A DNA stretch of 64,000 bases from Paenibacillus dendritiformis. Its GTDB lineage: Bacteria > Bacillota > Bacilli > Paenibacillales > Paenibacillaceae. Where the stretch lies: assembly GCF_945605565.1 (NCBI RefSeq), contig NZ_OX216966.1:5634001-5698000 (forward strand), read 5' to 3'. Under the pieces are notes generated by a model that did not search any database, had not been told where the DNA came from, and saw only the letters and a list, made by a program, of their open reading frames with translations. Every line of letters starts with the position of its first letter. The first letter of the stretch is position 1. Positions 1 to 9,643 of this stretch are shown in pieces. Made by a program: the position numbers and the translations under genes.

Positions 1-41
1 CAGCAATGCATGTATCGCCATTATATGGAATCTTGTTTAAA

Positions 42-55
42 AAAGAGCGCTTTCA
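42..55. promoter_or_regulatory. candidate cre (CcpA) site upstream of the alpha-galactoside operon
   Basis: The bases AAAGAGCGCTTTCA read on the other strand as TGAAAGCGCTCTTT, which fits the CcpA consensus TGWAANCGNTNWCA except at the last two positions. The site lies about 80 bases before the binding-protein start, where catabolite repression of a sugar operon would be expected. The match is imperfect and the promoter itself was not resolved. Confidence 0.4.
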
Positions 56-134
56 TCGTAGATTAGGTCGTATCAGGCAAAATGAGAAGTTGATAGAATG
101 GTGGCAACGCTTACAACTAGGAGGTCTCAATCAC

Positions 135-1421
135 ATGAAAACCAGATTCATGAAAGGGGCAGCCATCGCCCTGGCGGCCATTATGCTGCTGGCCGGATGC
201 TCCAGCCGCTCGGGAGATACGGCAACCGACACCGAACCGGCGAAAAAGAACCAATCGGCATCCACGAAAATCACCGTCGACAGCAGCGTGAACGATCCGG
301 TGGTTCAACGCGCATACAAAGACATCGTGGCCGCATTTGAAGAAGAAAATCCGGACATCGAAGTCGACCTGCAATTCCCCGGCTCGGAGCATGATAATAT
401 TTTGAAGGTCAAAATGGCGGCGAACGAAATGCCGGATATCTTCGATACGCACGGCTGGGCACAGGTGCGCTACGGCAATTACTTGGCCGATCTGCGCGAT
501 GAACCATGGGTTCCTCAGCTAACGGACACGATCAAGGATGTCGTCACAGACAAGGACGGCAAAGTATATGCGCTTGTGCTAAGCGAAGCCAAGGACGGCT
601 TTACCTACAACGCCGACCTGTTGGAGCGATTGAATATTCCCGTGCCGTCCACGTTCGACGAGCTGATGGCGGCGGCCGACAAGATCGTGAAGGAAACGAA
701 CGGCGAGACGGTGCCTTTCCACTTCTCCGGCATCGACGATTGGACGATCGGCCAGTACTTCGATCTGATGGCGACCCCGCTCCTCATCAGCCCGGAGCAG
801 AATGAGAAGGAAGCGCTCCTGAATGGAACCTTTGACTGGACGAAATGGACGCCGCTCCCGGAAAAATTCCAGGAGATGCACAAAAAGGGCTACATCAATA
901 AAGACGTCATTACGGCGAAATACAGCGATGCCTCCCGCCAGTTCGCGGAAGGAAAAGTTGCCTTCGTCATGGTCAATCCGAGCTTTGCCGAAGAAGTGCG
1001 CAAAATGAACCAAGAGATGAAGATCGGCTATATGCCTGTGCCTGCGCTGGTTGCCGGCGACGAACCGAGCTTCTCGGGCGGCGAGCGCTTTACGATGGGC
1101 GTATGGAAAGACACAAAGAATATGGAAGAAGCAAAAAAATTGCTTGCCTTCTTCGCCAAGCCGGAGAACATGAGCAAAATCGCGAATGTCACCATGCTTC
1201 CTCCGGGCCTCAAGGGCGTTGATGCGAAGCACGAATTCTCGCCTTATTATGAGCAGTACAAGGATGTCCGCGTATTCCCTTACTTCGACCGCGTTTATTT
1301 GCCGAGCGGAATGTGGGACGTCTTGTGCAAGCAGGGCACGGAGCTTCTGGCGGATCGCATTACGCCGGAGCAATATTCTGAAGTGATGAAGCAGGAAGTA
1401 GAGCGATTGCGCAACAGATAG
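135..1421 (+). CDS. ABC transporter sugar-binding lipoprotein (family 1 SBP)
   Basis: A 428-residue extracytoplasmic solute-binding protein for a carbohydrate ABC importer. The N terminus is a lipoprotein signal peptide with lipobox LLAGC and Cys about residue 21, so the mature protein is anchored to the outer face of the membrane. The remainder has the usual family 1 layout (VDLQFPG..., EMPDIFDTHGW..., GKVAFVMVNPSF). The open frame runs upstream to base 6, but AGGAGG at 119-124 sits ten bases before the ATG at 135, and only that start yields the signal peptide. It is followed by two permeases, a YesM/YesN pair and a GH36 enzyme, so the ligand is probably a raffinose- or melibiose-type alpha-galactoside. 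The ligand is inferred from context. No ATPase is encoded here; a shared MsmX-type ATPase would be needed. Confidence 0.9.
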   Translation: MKTRFMKGAAIALAAIMLLAGCSSRSGDTATDTEPAKKNQSASTKITVDSSVNDPVVQRAYKDIVAAFEEENPDIEVDLQFPGSEHDNILKVKMAANEMPDIFDTHGWAQVRYGNYLADLRDEPWVPQLTDTIKDVVTDKDGKVYALVLSEAKDGFTYNADLLERLNIPVPSTFDELMAAADKIVKETNGETVPFHFSGIDDWTIGQYFDLMATPLLISPEQNEKEALLNGTFDWTKWTPLPEKFQEMHKKGYINKDVITAKYSDASRQFAEGKVAFVMVNPSFAEEVRKMNQEMKIGYMPVPALVAGDEPSFSGGERFTMGVWKDTKNMEEAKKLLAFFAKPENMSKIANVTMLPPGLKGVDAKHEFSPYYEQYKDVRVFPYFDRVYLPSGMWDVLCKQGTELLADRITPEQYSEVMKQEVERLRNR

Positions 1422-1442
1422 ATAGACGACTCGCGCAGCAGA

Positions 1443-1473
1443 AGAGGGCCTTGTTCATTCGAGCAAGCCCTCT
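1443..1473 (+). terminator. intercistronic hairpin between binding protein and permeases
   Basis: AGAGGG plus CTTG pairs with CAAG plus CCCTCT around a ten-base loop with one bulged C. No proper U-tract follows. Hairpins at this place in sugar ABC operons usually stabilise or attenuate, giving more binding protein than permease. That role is inferred here. Confidence 0.5.
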
Positions 1474-1502
1474 CTCTATGAGAGGTCAGGAGTGAGAACA
1501 CG

Positions 1503-2387
1503 ATGAATACGAACAGAAAACGGTCGTCCGGCAGCGTGCTGAATCTCTTTTATATTCCCGCCTTGGCGCTGTTTGCCGCCTTTGTCTTTTATCCTTTTAT
1601 GAAGGGAATTCAGATCTCGTTTACGAACTGGGACGGCTACTCCCAAGATTTCCGCTGGATCGGCTTCGAGAACTATCGCCGCATGTTCTCCGATCCGCAG
1701 ATTGTCAACGTGATGAAAAACACGATCATTTACGGCGTCGGCAGCACGGTGCTGCAAAATATACTCGGCCTGCTGTACGCTTTATATTTGAACCGCTCGA
1801 TACGGGCCAAAGGGCTCATCCGTACCATCGTTTATTTACCGGTCATTATCAGCCCGCTCATCATGGGCTACATTTGGTATTTTGTGTTCCAATATGACGG
1901 AGGCGCCTTGAACGATATTATTTTATGGTTCCAGGACGAGCCGATCAATTTATTAGCGAATGCGGATATTAACGTATGGATCATTACGTTTGTCAATACG
2001 TTCCAATACATGGGGATTGCCATGGTGATCTATTTAGCCGGCCTGCAGTCGATCTCGAAGGAGTACTATGAAGCGGCGCAGATCGACGGCGCCTCATCGC
2101 TCAAGCAGTTCCGCAACATTACGCTGCCGCTGCTTGCTCCATCGATTACGATCAACGTCGTGCTCAATCTTATCGGCGGACTGAAGCTGTTCGATGTCAT
2201 TATCGCCATGACGAACGGCGGACCGGGCTATGCGTCCTCCTCGCTGTCCACCTTGATGTATCACCTGTATTTCTCCAGACAAGACGCGGGGTATGCGGCT
2301 TCGCTCGGCAACCTGATGTTCGTCATCATCTCCGTCATCAGCATGTCTGCGCTGTACTTCTTGCGAAGAAAGGAGATGCAGCAATAA
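1503..2387 (+). CDS. sugar ABC transporter permease, MalF/UgpA type
   Basis: A 294-residue inner-membrane permease with about six transmembrane segments. The cytoplasmic EAA loop that docks the ATPase is visible as [20 protein letters not shown] around residues 195-215. The start ATG follows AGGAGTGAG. The gene lies 81 bases after the binding protein, and its TAA shares one base with the next permease's ATG (TAATG), so the two permeases should be translationally coupled. The family is certain; the alpha-galactoside substrate is inferred from the downstream GH36 gene. Confidence 0.93.
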   Translation: MNTNRKRSSGSVLNLFYIPALALFAAFVFYPFMKGIQISFTNWDGYSQDFRWIGFENYRRMFSDPQIVNVMKNTIIYGVGSTVLQNILGLLYALYLNRSIRAKGLIRTIVYLPVIISPLIMGYIWYFVFQYDGGALNDIILWFQDEPINLLANADINVWIITFVNTFQYMGIAMVIYLAGLQSISKEYYEAAQIDGASSLKQFRNITLPLLAPSITINVVLNLIGGLKLFDVIIAMTNGGPGYASSSLSTLMYHLYFSRQDAGYAASLGNLMFVIISVISMSALYFLRRKEMQQ

Positions 2388-3205
2388 TGAAAGCATACAA
2401 AAAATGGCTGATCGCCATCGGTTCGATCATTGTCATTGCGCTCCATACCATTCCGTTTTATATTTTATTGACCAGTTCCTTCAAGGCGGCCGACGATCTG
2501 TCTTCCAAATGGGCCTTTCCGGGGTATGTCTATCTCGACAACTTCTTGAACGCCTGGAATGAAGCGAATCTCGGCAGAGCGTTCATCAATAACATCCTGA
2601 TCACCGGCATCGCTGTCGTGCTCGTCGTCGCGAGCGGCTCGCTGGCCGCCTATCCGCTGGCCCGGCATCAGACGAAGTGGAACAAGTTCATGTACATGCT
2701 GTTCATCTCGGTGCTCATTGTGCCGCCGCTGGCCATTTTGGTCCCCTTGTACCGCTTCTATGTCGATATCCATGCCTTGAATACGTACTGGGGAATTATT
2801 TTGATTCACGTGACGTTCAACCTGCCGATCACCATCTTTTTATTTACCGGGTTCATTGGCACCATCCCGAAGGATCTGGATGAGGCCGGCATGATCGACG
2901 GCTCCAGCCGTGTCGGGCTGTTTTTCCGGCTGATCATGCCGCTGCTGAAGCCGGTTACAGCCACCGTCATTATTTTGGCGGGCGTCGCAATTTGGAATGA
3001 CTATCAGTTCTCGGTCTTTTTTCTGGAAAAAACAGAAGTGCGAACCATCACCGTGTCGTTGGCGAAATTTTTCGGACAATACAACAGCAATATCGGTTGG
3101 GTCGCCGCCGGATCGCTGATGGGAGCGCTGCCGATTACATTGGTCTACTTGGCGCTGCAGAAGCAGTTCATACACGGCCTGTCTTCAGGCGCCGTCAAAG
3201 GATAA
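2387..3205 (+). CDS. sugar ABC transporter permease, MalG/UgpE type
   Basis: A 272-residue second permease subunit with six predicted transmembrane segments and an EAA loop, EAGMIDGSSRVGLFFRLIMP, around residues 165-185. It would form the heterodimeric channel with the preceding MalF-like subunit. The C terminus ends in the common GLSSGAVKG motif of this class. Its ATG overlaps the previous stop by one base. Confidence 0.93.
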   Translation: MKAYKKWLIAIGSIIVIALHTIPFYILLTSSFKAADDLSSKWAFPGYVYLDNFLNAWNEANLGRAFINNILITGIAVVLVVASGSLAAYPLARHQTKWNKFMYMLFISVLIVPPLAILVPLYRFYVDIHALNTYWGIILIHVTFNLPITIFLFTGFIGTIPKDLDEAGMIDGSSRVGLFFRLIMPLLKPVTATVIILAGVAIWNDYQFSVFFLEKTEVRTITVSLAKFFGQYNSNIGWVAAGSLMGALPITLVYLALQKQFIHGLSSGAVKG

Positions 3206-3250
3206 ACAGAGTTACCGGTTCGCATCCGCACCGCAATTGGGGAGGGCATC

Positions 3251-4996
3251 ATGATTTCGCAGAAATTGCATTCGCTTCGGTCGAAGCTGCTTGTGCTGTA
3301 TTTCATCATCCTGATGATTCCGATGCTTGTCATCGTTTATGTGATGCCCTCCTATTTTTACAACGTCATTACCGAACGGACTTCGAAGCAGACGGAGACG
3401 ATTTTGGAGTCGCTGTCGAAAAATATGGAAACCTATCTCGATGATCTGGTGCGGCTGACCATTACCCCCTACTTGAGCGACGAAGTGATGAACGCCTTGA
3501 AATTAAAAGCGAGCTCCCGCTACAGCACCGTGGACGATTATACGAAGCTGCTCTCGGAACGCGCCCTGCGCAACGGGTTGCCGAACTTGATGCGCAATCT
3601 GCGCAGCGACATTCTGGGCATCGTGCTGTTGCCGTTGGACGGCTCGACCTATATGCTCCCCTCCTCGCAAGGAGGACAGATTACCGAAAATTATTCCTTC
3701 CGGAATCAATCCTGGTACAAAAAGGCGGTCGAGGCAGACGGCAAGACCGTCTTCATTAGCCCGCATCCGCGCTACTACGTGACGAACCCGGCCGTATCGC
3801 ATGCGTTCTCCGTCGCCCGGCTGATCCAGGATCCGGACTCGCGGCAGCCGTTGGCCGTGCTGATGGCGGATGCGGATCTGTCCATCATCAACCATCTGGT
3901 CAAGGACATCGAATTCGACGTATCTTCGATTGTCAGCATCTATGACCAGGACAATCAATTGATCTTCTCCAATCATCCGCTGTCGGAGAAGATCCAGCTT
4001 CAAGCGGTGCAGCCGGGCGACATGGTCGAGGGCGAGCGCGACTCCTATGTCAAGATCGCCAAGCAGATGAGCAGCTCGGGTTGGAGCATCGTCGTGCTGC
4101 TATCCAAGACGGAATTAATGAACAACATCCGCTGGTTCTATATCGTCGGCGGCTTGTTCGCCATTGCTGGAATCGCGGCGACGTTCCTGCTGTTCAAGCT
4201 GCTGTCGCGCTGGATCATCAACCCGTACCACAAGCTGCTCGCCGCGATGAACCGCTTCCGGCGCGGAGACTGGCAGTCGCGCATCGAGATGAGGAACGGG
4301 ACGGGCGAAATCCATGAGCTGTCGCTCGCCTACAATGCGATGGCGGATCAAATCAGCGACATGGTCAAGCGCGAATACATCGCCAAGCTGCAGTTGAAGG
4401 AAGCGGAATATCGCGCGCTGCAGTCGCAGATTCAGCCGCATTTTCTCTACAATACGTTAAATGGATTTATCGGCCTGAACCGGATGAATAAGCGGGATGT
4501 GCTGGAAGAAGCCATCGTATCGCTCAGCCGGATGCTGCGGTATACGCTGGAGGATCGGCCCAAAAGCACGCTTCGGGAGGAGTTCGATTTTTTGCAGCGC
4601 TATTGCGAGCTGCAGCAGTTGCGCTTCGGGAATAAGTTCACGTTCCGCATCGAACATGACGAGGCCGTCGGAGATGCCATGATTCCGAAGCTGCTGCTGC
4701 AGCCGCTCGTTGAGAACGCCATCATTCATGGCATCGAGCCGCTCAGGCGCCCGGCCTTCCTGCAAGTGCAGGCCATGGAGGTGTCGGTCGATGGGGAGCC
4801 ATGGCTCTCGATTGCGATGAAGGATACCGGGAAGGGCTTCGATGAATCAGCCGTCCGGCCGAATGCGGTCGGGCTGGCCAATACGAAGGAACGATTGCGC
4901 CTCCTCTATCCGTCGGCAGCCTTTGCCGTTCAGAGCGCGGTGGACGAGGGCACGAGCATTACGATTCAAATCCGCAAGGAAGAAGTGAGTCCATGA
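3251..4996 (+). CDS. YesM-type sensor histidine kinase
   Basis: A 581-residue membrane histidine kinase. It has a transmembrane helix near residues 15-37, a large extracytoplasmic dCache-like sensor region, a second helix about 295-320, a HAMP linker, then a His_kinase (YesM class) domain. The phosphoacceptor His397 lies in QSQIQPHFLYNTLNG. The ATPase domain shows an N box (QPLVENAIIHG) and a G box (DTGKGF). The start follows GGGGAGGG. The stop overlaps the next gene by four bases (ATGA), so kinase and regulator are coupled. YesM kinases next to family 1 sugar transporters usually report extracellular oligosaccharide and induce the operon. Confidence 0.92.
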   Translation: MISQKLHSLRSKLLVLYFIILMIPMLVIVYVMPSYFYNVITERTSKQTETILESLSKNMETYLDDLVRLTITPYLSDEVMNALKLKASSRYSTVDDYTKLLSERALRNGLPNLMRNLRSDILGIVLLPLDGSTYMLPSSQGGQITENYSFRNQSWYKKAVEADGKTVFISPHPRYYVTNPAVSHAFSVARLIQDPDSRQPLAVLMADADLSIINHLVKDIEFDVSSIVSIYDQDNQLIFSNHPLSEKIQLQAVQPGDMVEGERDSYVKIAKQMSSSGWSIVVLLSKTELMNNIRWFYIVGGLFAIAGIAATFLLFKLLSRWIINPYHKLLAAMNRFRRGDWQSRIEMRNGTGEIHELSLAYNAMADQISDMVKREYIAKLQLKEAEYRALQSQIQPHFLYNTLNGFIGLNRMNKRDVLEEAIVSLSRMLRYTLEDRPKSTLREEFDFLQRYCELQQLRFGNKFTFRIEHDEAVGDAMIPKLLLQPLVENAIIHGIEPLRRPAFLQVQAMEVSVDGEPWLSIAMKDTGKGFDESAVRPNAVGLANTKERLRLLYPSAAFAVQSAVDEGTSITIQIRKEEVSP

Positions 4997-6498
4997 AAAT
5001 TCTCATTGCCGATGATGAATATTTGGTACGCATGACGCTGGTGAGCATGATTCAAGAGATGCCGCACCCGTTCGGCATATGCGGGGAAGCGGAGAGCGGA
5101 GAGGATCTGCTCGAACTGCTGCCGGACTGCAGGCCCGACATCGTGCTGCTCGATCTGAGAATGCCGGAGATGGGCGGGCTGGAAGCGATGCGCCTCGGGA
5201 AAGCTCTTTCTCCACTGACGCAGTGGATTATTTTGACCGGATTCTCGGACTTCGACAGCGCCCGGGAATCGGTCAAGCTGGGAGCGGCCGATTATTTGCT
5301 GAAGCCGTCTAGCGCCAAGGAATTGGAACAGGCGCTGCTGCGGGTCGCCGGGATCGTCCGGGAGCAGCGCAGCCTGCTGTATAAGCAGTTCGAGAGCAAC
5401 TTGAACGCCGCCTTTTCGGGCTGGGTCGATCCTCACTTATCATGCCACGATCCGTTTATTGAGCAGGCGCAGTATATGGGCATCTCGTTCGCGATTGACA
5501 GCAGCCTGAAGGAACGGGAGAAAGCTTTCCATCAGCAGTACTTTTCCCGGCTGCGCCAGAAGATGGAAGCGGCCGTGTCCGAATCCTTCTATCCGGCGCT
5601 GTTCCTGCTCCCCCATGGCCATATGGCTCTTATCGGCGCCTGGCTGCCGGAGCGGGAGCAGGAAGGAAGCCGGGCGATGCGCAGGCTGCTGCGCGAGCTG
5701 GAGGATGAGGCGCAGACGGCAAGCGGCGCGCAGGCTGCCGTGACCGTGACGCTGTTCTCTACGGGAATATGCGCCTCGCTCCAGGAGCTGCGGCACGAGT
5801 TGAACGAATGTGCCCGCTTCGCTCCCTTGCGCGTAACAAGAGGGATAGGCAGGCACTGGAGCAAGGAACTGCTGATCGGATCGCAGTCTGGGATTCTGGC
5901 AGAATTCAGCCGGCTGTGGCTCGATCTGAGCGAGGCCTATAAGGGCCGTCACTACTTGTCCTATATGAAGACCGCCGATCGGCTGTGGCAGCTGTTCCAG
6001 GCGGAGCGCTTGTCCGCCTGCTCCCCGTCCGTCGCGCAATCGATTAAGGCGTATCTATCCGTCACGATGAACCGGCGGATTGACATCTGCAGCGAGAACT
6101 GGATAGAGGGGCTTCACGAGGCCGGAGACAGCCTGCTGCAGCACCAGGCTTCCAAGGATTGCGGCTCCACGATGATTGAACAGGTCATCTCCTATCTGGA
6201 GCAGCATTATGCGAGCGAGATTACGTTGACGGAGCTGGCGCGGGATTTTCATGTCACGCCCAACTATTTGAGCACATTATTCCATCAGACAACGGGCACG
6301 ACGTTCGTGAAATACGTGATGCGGCTGCGGATGATGCGGGCGAAGCAGCTGCTTGCCGACCCGTCGCTGCAGGTGCAGCAGGTTGCCGAGCAAGTCGGCT
6401 ATTTCAGCACAAGACACTTTACGAAGTGCTTCTTCGAATTCGAGGGATGCTCTCCCTCCGAATATAAGAAAAAACGGAAACGGCAAAATATGCAGTAG
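4993..6498 (+). CDS. YesN-type response regulator with AraC DNA-binding domain
   Basis: A 501-residue response regulator. The receiver domain (about residues 1-120) has the phosphorylation site Asp54 in VLLDLRMPEMGG. A long middle region follows, then two AraC helix-turn-helix motifs at the C terminus (about residues 395-495; LTELARDFHVTPNYLSTLF and QVAEQVGYFSTRHFTKCF). It is the partner of the kinase it overlaps and probably activates the alpha-galactoside operon. Its gene sits between the transporter and the glycosidase. Confidence 0.92.
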   Translation: MKILIADDEYLVRMTLVSMIQEMPHPFGICGEAESGEDLLELLPDCRPDIVLLDLRMPEMGGLEAMRLGKALSPLTQWIILTGFSDFDSARESVKLGAADYLLKPSSAKELEQALLRVAGIVREQRSLLYKQFESNLNAAFSGWVDPHLSCHDPFIEQAQYMGISFAIDSSLKEREKAFHQQYFSRLRQKMEAAVSESFYPALFLLPHGHMALIGAWLPEREQEGSRAMRRLLRELEDEAQTASGAQAAVTVTLFSTGICASLQELRHELNECARFAPLRVTRGIGRHWSKELLIGSQSGILAEFSRLWLDLSEAYKGRHYLSYMKTADRLWQLFQAERLSACSPSVAQSIKAYLSVTMNRRIDICSENWIEGLHEAGDSLLQHQASKDCGSTMIEQVISYLEQHYASEITLTELARDFHVTPNYLSTLFHQTTGTTFVKYVMRLRMMRAKQLLADPSLQVQQVAEQVGYFSTRHFTKCFFEFEGCSPSEYKKKRKRQNMQ

Positions 6499-6527
6499 CC
6501 GCTATGTACGTCACGGGAGGGATCACG

Positions 6528-8717
6528 TTGAAGATTGACTACAACGAGGCGGAGCAGCTCTTTCACCTGCAGACGCCGAACACAAGCTACATCATGCAAG
6601 TGGTGAAGGGCGGCTATCTCGCCCATATCTATTGGGGGCGCAAGCTGAGAGGCATTCACGCCCTGGAGCGAATCCCTTATGTGGAGCGATGCTCGTTCCA
6701 TCCGAATCCGGATCCGCGAGACCGTTCGTTCTCGCCCGATACGCTCCCCCAAGAGCTGCCGGGGTATGGCTGCGGCGACTTCCGCCATCCCGCCTATGAA
6801 GCGCGGCAGGCCCACGGAGGGACGGCGTCCGAGCTGATGTACCGGCGCCATGCGATTATCAGCGGGAAGCCCGCTCTGGAAGGGCTGCCAGCGACCTATG
6901 CCGAAGCCGATGAAGAAGCGATGACGCTGGAGATCGAGCTGGAGGATGCGGTCACGGGCCTGCAGGCAATACTGCGGTATACCGTATTCGCGGAGCATGA
7001 CGCCATTGCGCGTTCCGTCTGCTACCGCAATGCGGGCGGTGCGGCGATGAAGCTGCAGCGGGCGCTCAGCATGAGCGTCGATTTCCCGCATGCGGAGTTC
7101 GACCTGCTCCGCCTGCCGGGCGCCTGGGCGCGCGAGCGCCATATCGAGCGGCACCCGCTGGCGGCCGGCACGCAATCGGTCGAGAGCCGCCGCGGCTCAA
7201 GCAGCCATCAGCACAATCCGTTCATTGCGCTGCTGTCGCGGGGAGCGGATGAAGAGCACGGCGAAGTGTACGGCTTCAGCCTCGTCTACAGCGGAAGCTT
7301 CCTGGCCCAGGCGGAAATCGATCAATTCCGTTCGACGCGCGTCTCGATGGGATTGAATCCGTTCGACTTCGAATGGCTGCTGGAGCCGGGCGAATCATTC
7401 CAGACGCCGGAAGCGGTCATGGTCTATTCGGCCGCCGGGCTGGGCGGGATGTCCCGGACCTATCACCGGCTGTACCGCACCCGGCTCTGCCGCGGCCGGT
7501 ACCGCGATCGGGAGCGGCCGGTGCTGGTCAACAACTGGGAGGCCACCTATTTCGATTTTACCGCAGACAAGATCGAAGCGTTGGCCGGCGGCGCCGCTGA
7601 ACTGGGAATCGAGCTGCTCGTGCTGGACGACGGCTGGTTCGGGAAGCGCAATGATGACCGCAGTTCTCTGGGCGATTGGTTCGTGAACACGGAGAAGCTG
7701 CCGGGCGGATTGGCGGATGTCGCGAAGCGGGTCAATGCGCAGGGGGTTCAGTTCGGCCTTTGGTTCGAGCCGGAAATGATCTCCCCGGACAGCGAGCTGT
7801 ACCGCGCCCATCCGGATTGGTGTCTGCACGTCCCGGAGCGGAGACGGACGCAGGCCCGCTCGCAGCTTATTCTGGATTTCTCCCGCGAGGACGTGTGCCG
7901 TGCGGTTGCGGACATGCTCACCGGTATTTTGTCGAGCGCCCCGATCGCCTATGTCAAATGGGATATGAACCGCAACATGACGGAGATTGGCTCGGCCGCC
8001 CTGCCGCCCGAGCGGCAGCGGGAGACGGCGCACCGCTACATGCTGGGCGTGTACCGCGTCATGGAGCAGGTGACCTCCGCCTTCCCGGAGGTGCTTTTCG
8101 AGAGCTGCTCCGGCGGCGGCGGCCGCTTCGACCCGGGGATGCTCTTCTACATGCCGCAGACGTGGACAAGCGACAATACCGATGCCGTCGAGCGCCTTAA
8201 GATTCAATACGGCACCAGCCTCGTCTACCCGGCCAGCGCCATGGGGGCGCATGTATCGGCTGTCCCTAACCATCAGATTGGGCGCGTTACCTCACTGGAG
8301 ATGAGAGGACATGTCGCGATGTCCGGGAATCTAGGCTATGAGCTCGACCTGACGAAGTTCACGGAGGCGGAGAAGACGGAGGTCAAGGAGCAGGTGGCGT
8401 TCTACAAATCGGTGCGCGCTCTCGTGCAGCACGGGGACATGTACCGCCTCTCCAGTCCGTTCACCAGCCCCGTGACGGCATGGATGTTCGTCTCCGCGGA
8501 TCGCAAGGAGGCGCTGCTCGGCCATTTCCGCGTGCTCGCCGGGCCGAACCCGGCGATCGGCCGCATCAAGCTTCGAGGTTTGTGCCCGGATACCATGTAC
8601 CGCCTGGAACAGACCGGCCGCATTTATGGCGGCGATGAACTCATGTACGCAGGGATTCATGTGCCGCAGATGGAGCATGATTTCTGCAGCATCCTGTACC
8701 GTTTTACCGCTGTGTAA
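6528..8717 (+). CDS. alpha-galactosidase, glycoside hydrolase family 36
   Basis: A 729-residue GH36 enzyme hydrolysing terminal alpha-1,6-galactosyl bonds of melibiose, raffinose and stachyose. The catalytic nucleophile is Asp479 in YVKWDMNRN; the acid/base is Asp549 in WTSDNTDA, after the conserved SCSGGGGRFDPG loop. These positions and the length match Bacillales AgaA-type enzymes closely. No signal peptide is present, so it acts in the cytosol on imported sugar. A longer frame begins at 6504, but GGGAGG at 6515-6520 places initiation at the TTG at 6528. It is the last gene of the operon, 29 bases after the regulator stop. Confidence 0.94.
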   Translation: MKIDYNEAEQLFHLQTPNTSYIMQVVKGGYLAHIYWGRKLRGIHALERIPYVERCSFHPNPDPRDRSFSPDTLPQELPGYGCGDFRHPAYEARQAHGGTASELMYRRHAIISGKPALEGLPATYAEADEEAMTLEIELEDAVTGLQAILRYTVFAEHDAIARSVCYRNAGGAAMKLQRALSMSVDFPHAEFDLLRLPGAWARERHIERHPLAAGTQSVESRRGSSSHQHNPFIALLSRGADEEHGEVYGFSLVYSGSFLAQAEIDQFRSTRVSMGLNPFDFEWLLEPGESFQTPEAVMVYSAAGLGGMSRTYHRLYRTRLCRGRYRDRERPVLVNNWEATYFDFTADKIEALAGGAAELGIELLVLDDGWFGKRNDDRSSLGDWFVNTEKLPGGLADVAKRVNAQGVQFGLWFEPEMISPDSELYRAHPDWCLHVPERRRTQARSQLILDFSREDVCRAVADMLTGILSSAPIAYVKWDMNRNMTEIGSAALPPERQRETAHRYMLGVYRVMEQVTSAFPEVLFESCSGGGGRFDPGMLFYMPQTWTSDNTDAVERLKIQYGTSLVYPASAMGAHVSAVPNHQIGRVTSLEMRGHVAMSGNLGYELDLTKFTEAEKTEVKEQVAFYKSVRALVQHGDMYRLSSPFTSPVTAWMFVSADRKEALLGHFRVLAGPNPAIGRIKLRGLCPDTMYRLEQTGRIYGGDELMYAGIHVPQMEHDFCSILYRFTAV

Positions 8718-8724
8718 AAGATAG

Positions 8725-8760
8725 ACCGCCGTCTTTGCCCTTCACGGCAGAGGCGGCGGT
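8725..8760 (+). terminator. hairpin after the alpha-galactosidase operon
   Basis: ACCGCCG and CGGCGGT enclose an inner TGCC/GGCA stem directly after the GH36 stop. The arms are strong but the U-tract is poor, so efficiency is uncertain. Confidence 0.55.
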
Positions 8761-8911
8761 TCCATTTGGCGCTCCTTCCGTTTGGGCCGGTTGCTTCCCT
8801 TTGGGCCGCTTCTTTCCGTTTGTCCCTCCTATCCAAGTAGTTCCTTCCAACCTGACTTGTCTTTTATGGTAAAATACAGAGAGACTAAATGAACAGAACA
8901 GGAGTAAGCCC

Positions 8912-9580
8912 ATGTTAGCCATCATCTATGACCTGGAAATGACCGTAAAGCGGAAAAAAGGGGAATTCGCGGAGATTATCGAGATCGGCGCGGTAAAAGT
9001 AGCGGAGCAGGACGGCAAGGCCGCCATCGTCGACACATTCCAAGCCTTCGTCAAGCCGACGCTCTCCCCCAAGCTGTCGCAGGATACGGTTAATTTCACG
9101 GGCATCCGCCAGGAAGACGTCAACGCTTCTCCCGTCCTGCAGGATGTGCTGGATCAATTCGTCGCCTGGATTGATACGGAGGATTACGCGCTCTGTTCCT
9201 GGGGTCCGGACGACAAAGCCCAGTTCCTGAAGGAATGCCGCATGAAGCGCATCCCGCTCCACTGGCTGCGCAACCACAACAATTTGCAGAAGCCGGTGTC
9301 CCTGGTCATGAACCGGGGCAGCCACCAGCAGGTCGGGCTGAAGACCGCGCTTGACACGCTGCAGGTTCCGTTCGTCGGCACGCAGCACCGGGCGCTCGAT
9401 GACGCATACAATACGGCGCTCATCTACATCCATATGATCGATCATATCCAGCTTCAGCGGAATGAAGTTCAGGAGCATCCGAGCTACGAGAGCGCGGTCG
9501 TCTACCGGGACGAGCCGGAAGACGATACGGATGCGAATCCGTTCGCGGCGCTCGCCCGGCTGCAGCTGCCGAAGGAGTGA
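8912..9580 (+). CDS. 3'-5' exonuclease, DEDDh family (KapD/ERI-1-like)
   Basis: A 222-residue protein with the RNase T/DnaQ exonuclease fold. Exo I is DLE at residues 7-9 (IIYDLEMT), Exo II follows around VNFTGI, and Exo III has the His-Asp pair in HRALDDAYNTA. That makes it a DEDDh enzyme using two metal ions to remove 3' nucleotides from RNA or DNA. The ATG follows AGGAG, and an extended -10 (TGGTAAAAT) lies upstream. It resembles Bacillus KapD. Whether it acts on RNA or DNA cannot be told from sequence. The C-terminal 40 residues are not conserved exonuclease sequence. Confidence 0.85.
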   Translation: MLAIIYDLEMTVKRKKGEFAEIIEIGAVKVAEQDGKAAIVDTFQAFVKPTLSPKLSQDTVNFTGIRQEDVNASPVLQDVLDQFVAWIDTEDYALCSWGPDDKAQFLKECRMKRIPLHWLRNHNNLQKPVSLVMNRGSHQQVGLKTALDTLQVPFVGTQHRALDDAYNTALIYIHMIDHIQLQRNEVQEHPSYESAVVYRDEPEDDTDANPFAALARLQLPKE

Positions 9581-9643
9581 ACCGGGGCGAAGCGCCGGAC
9601 AGCGGGCGGCCGGACGAGCCGGATCGTTCCGCCCCAGCCCTGG

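Noticed and set aside
7395..8273. A 292-residue minus-strand frame inside the alpha-galactosidase gene
   Set aside because: It is antisense to catalytic-domain sequence, with no start signals and no recognisable motifs.
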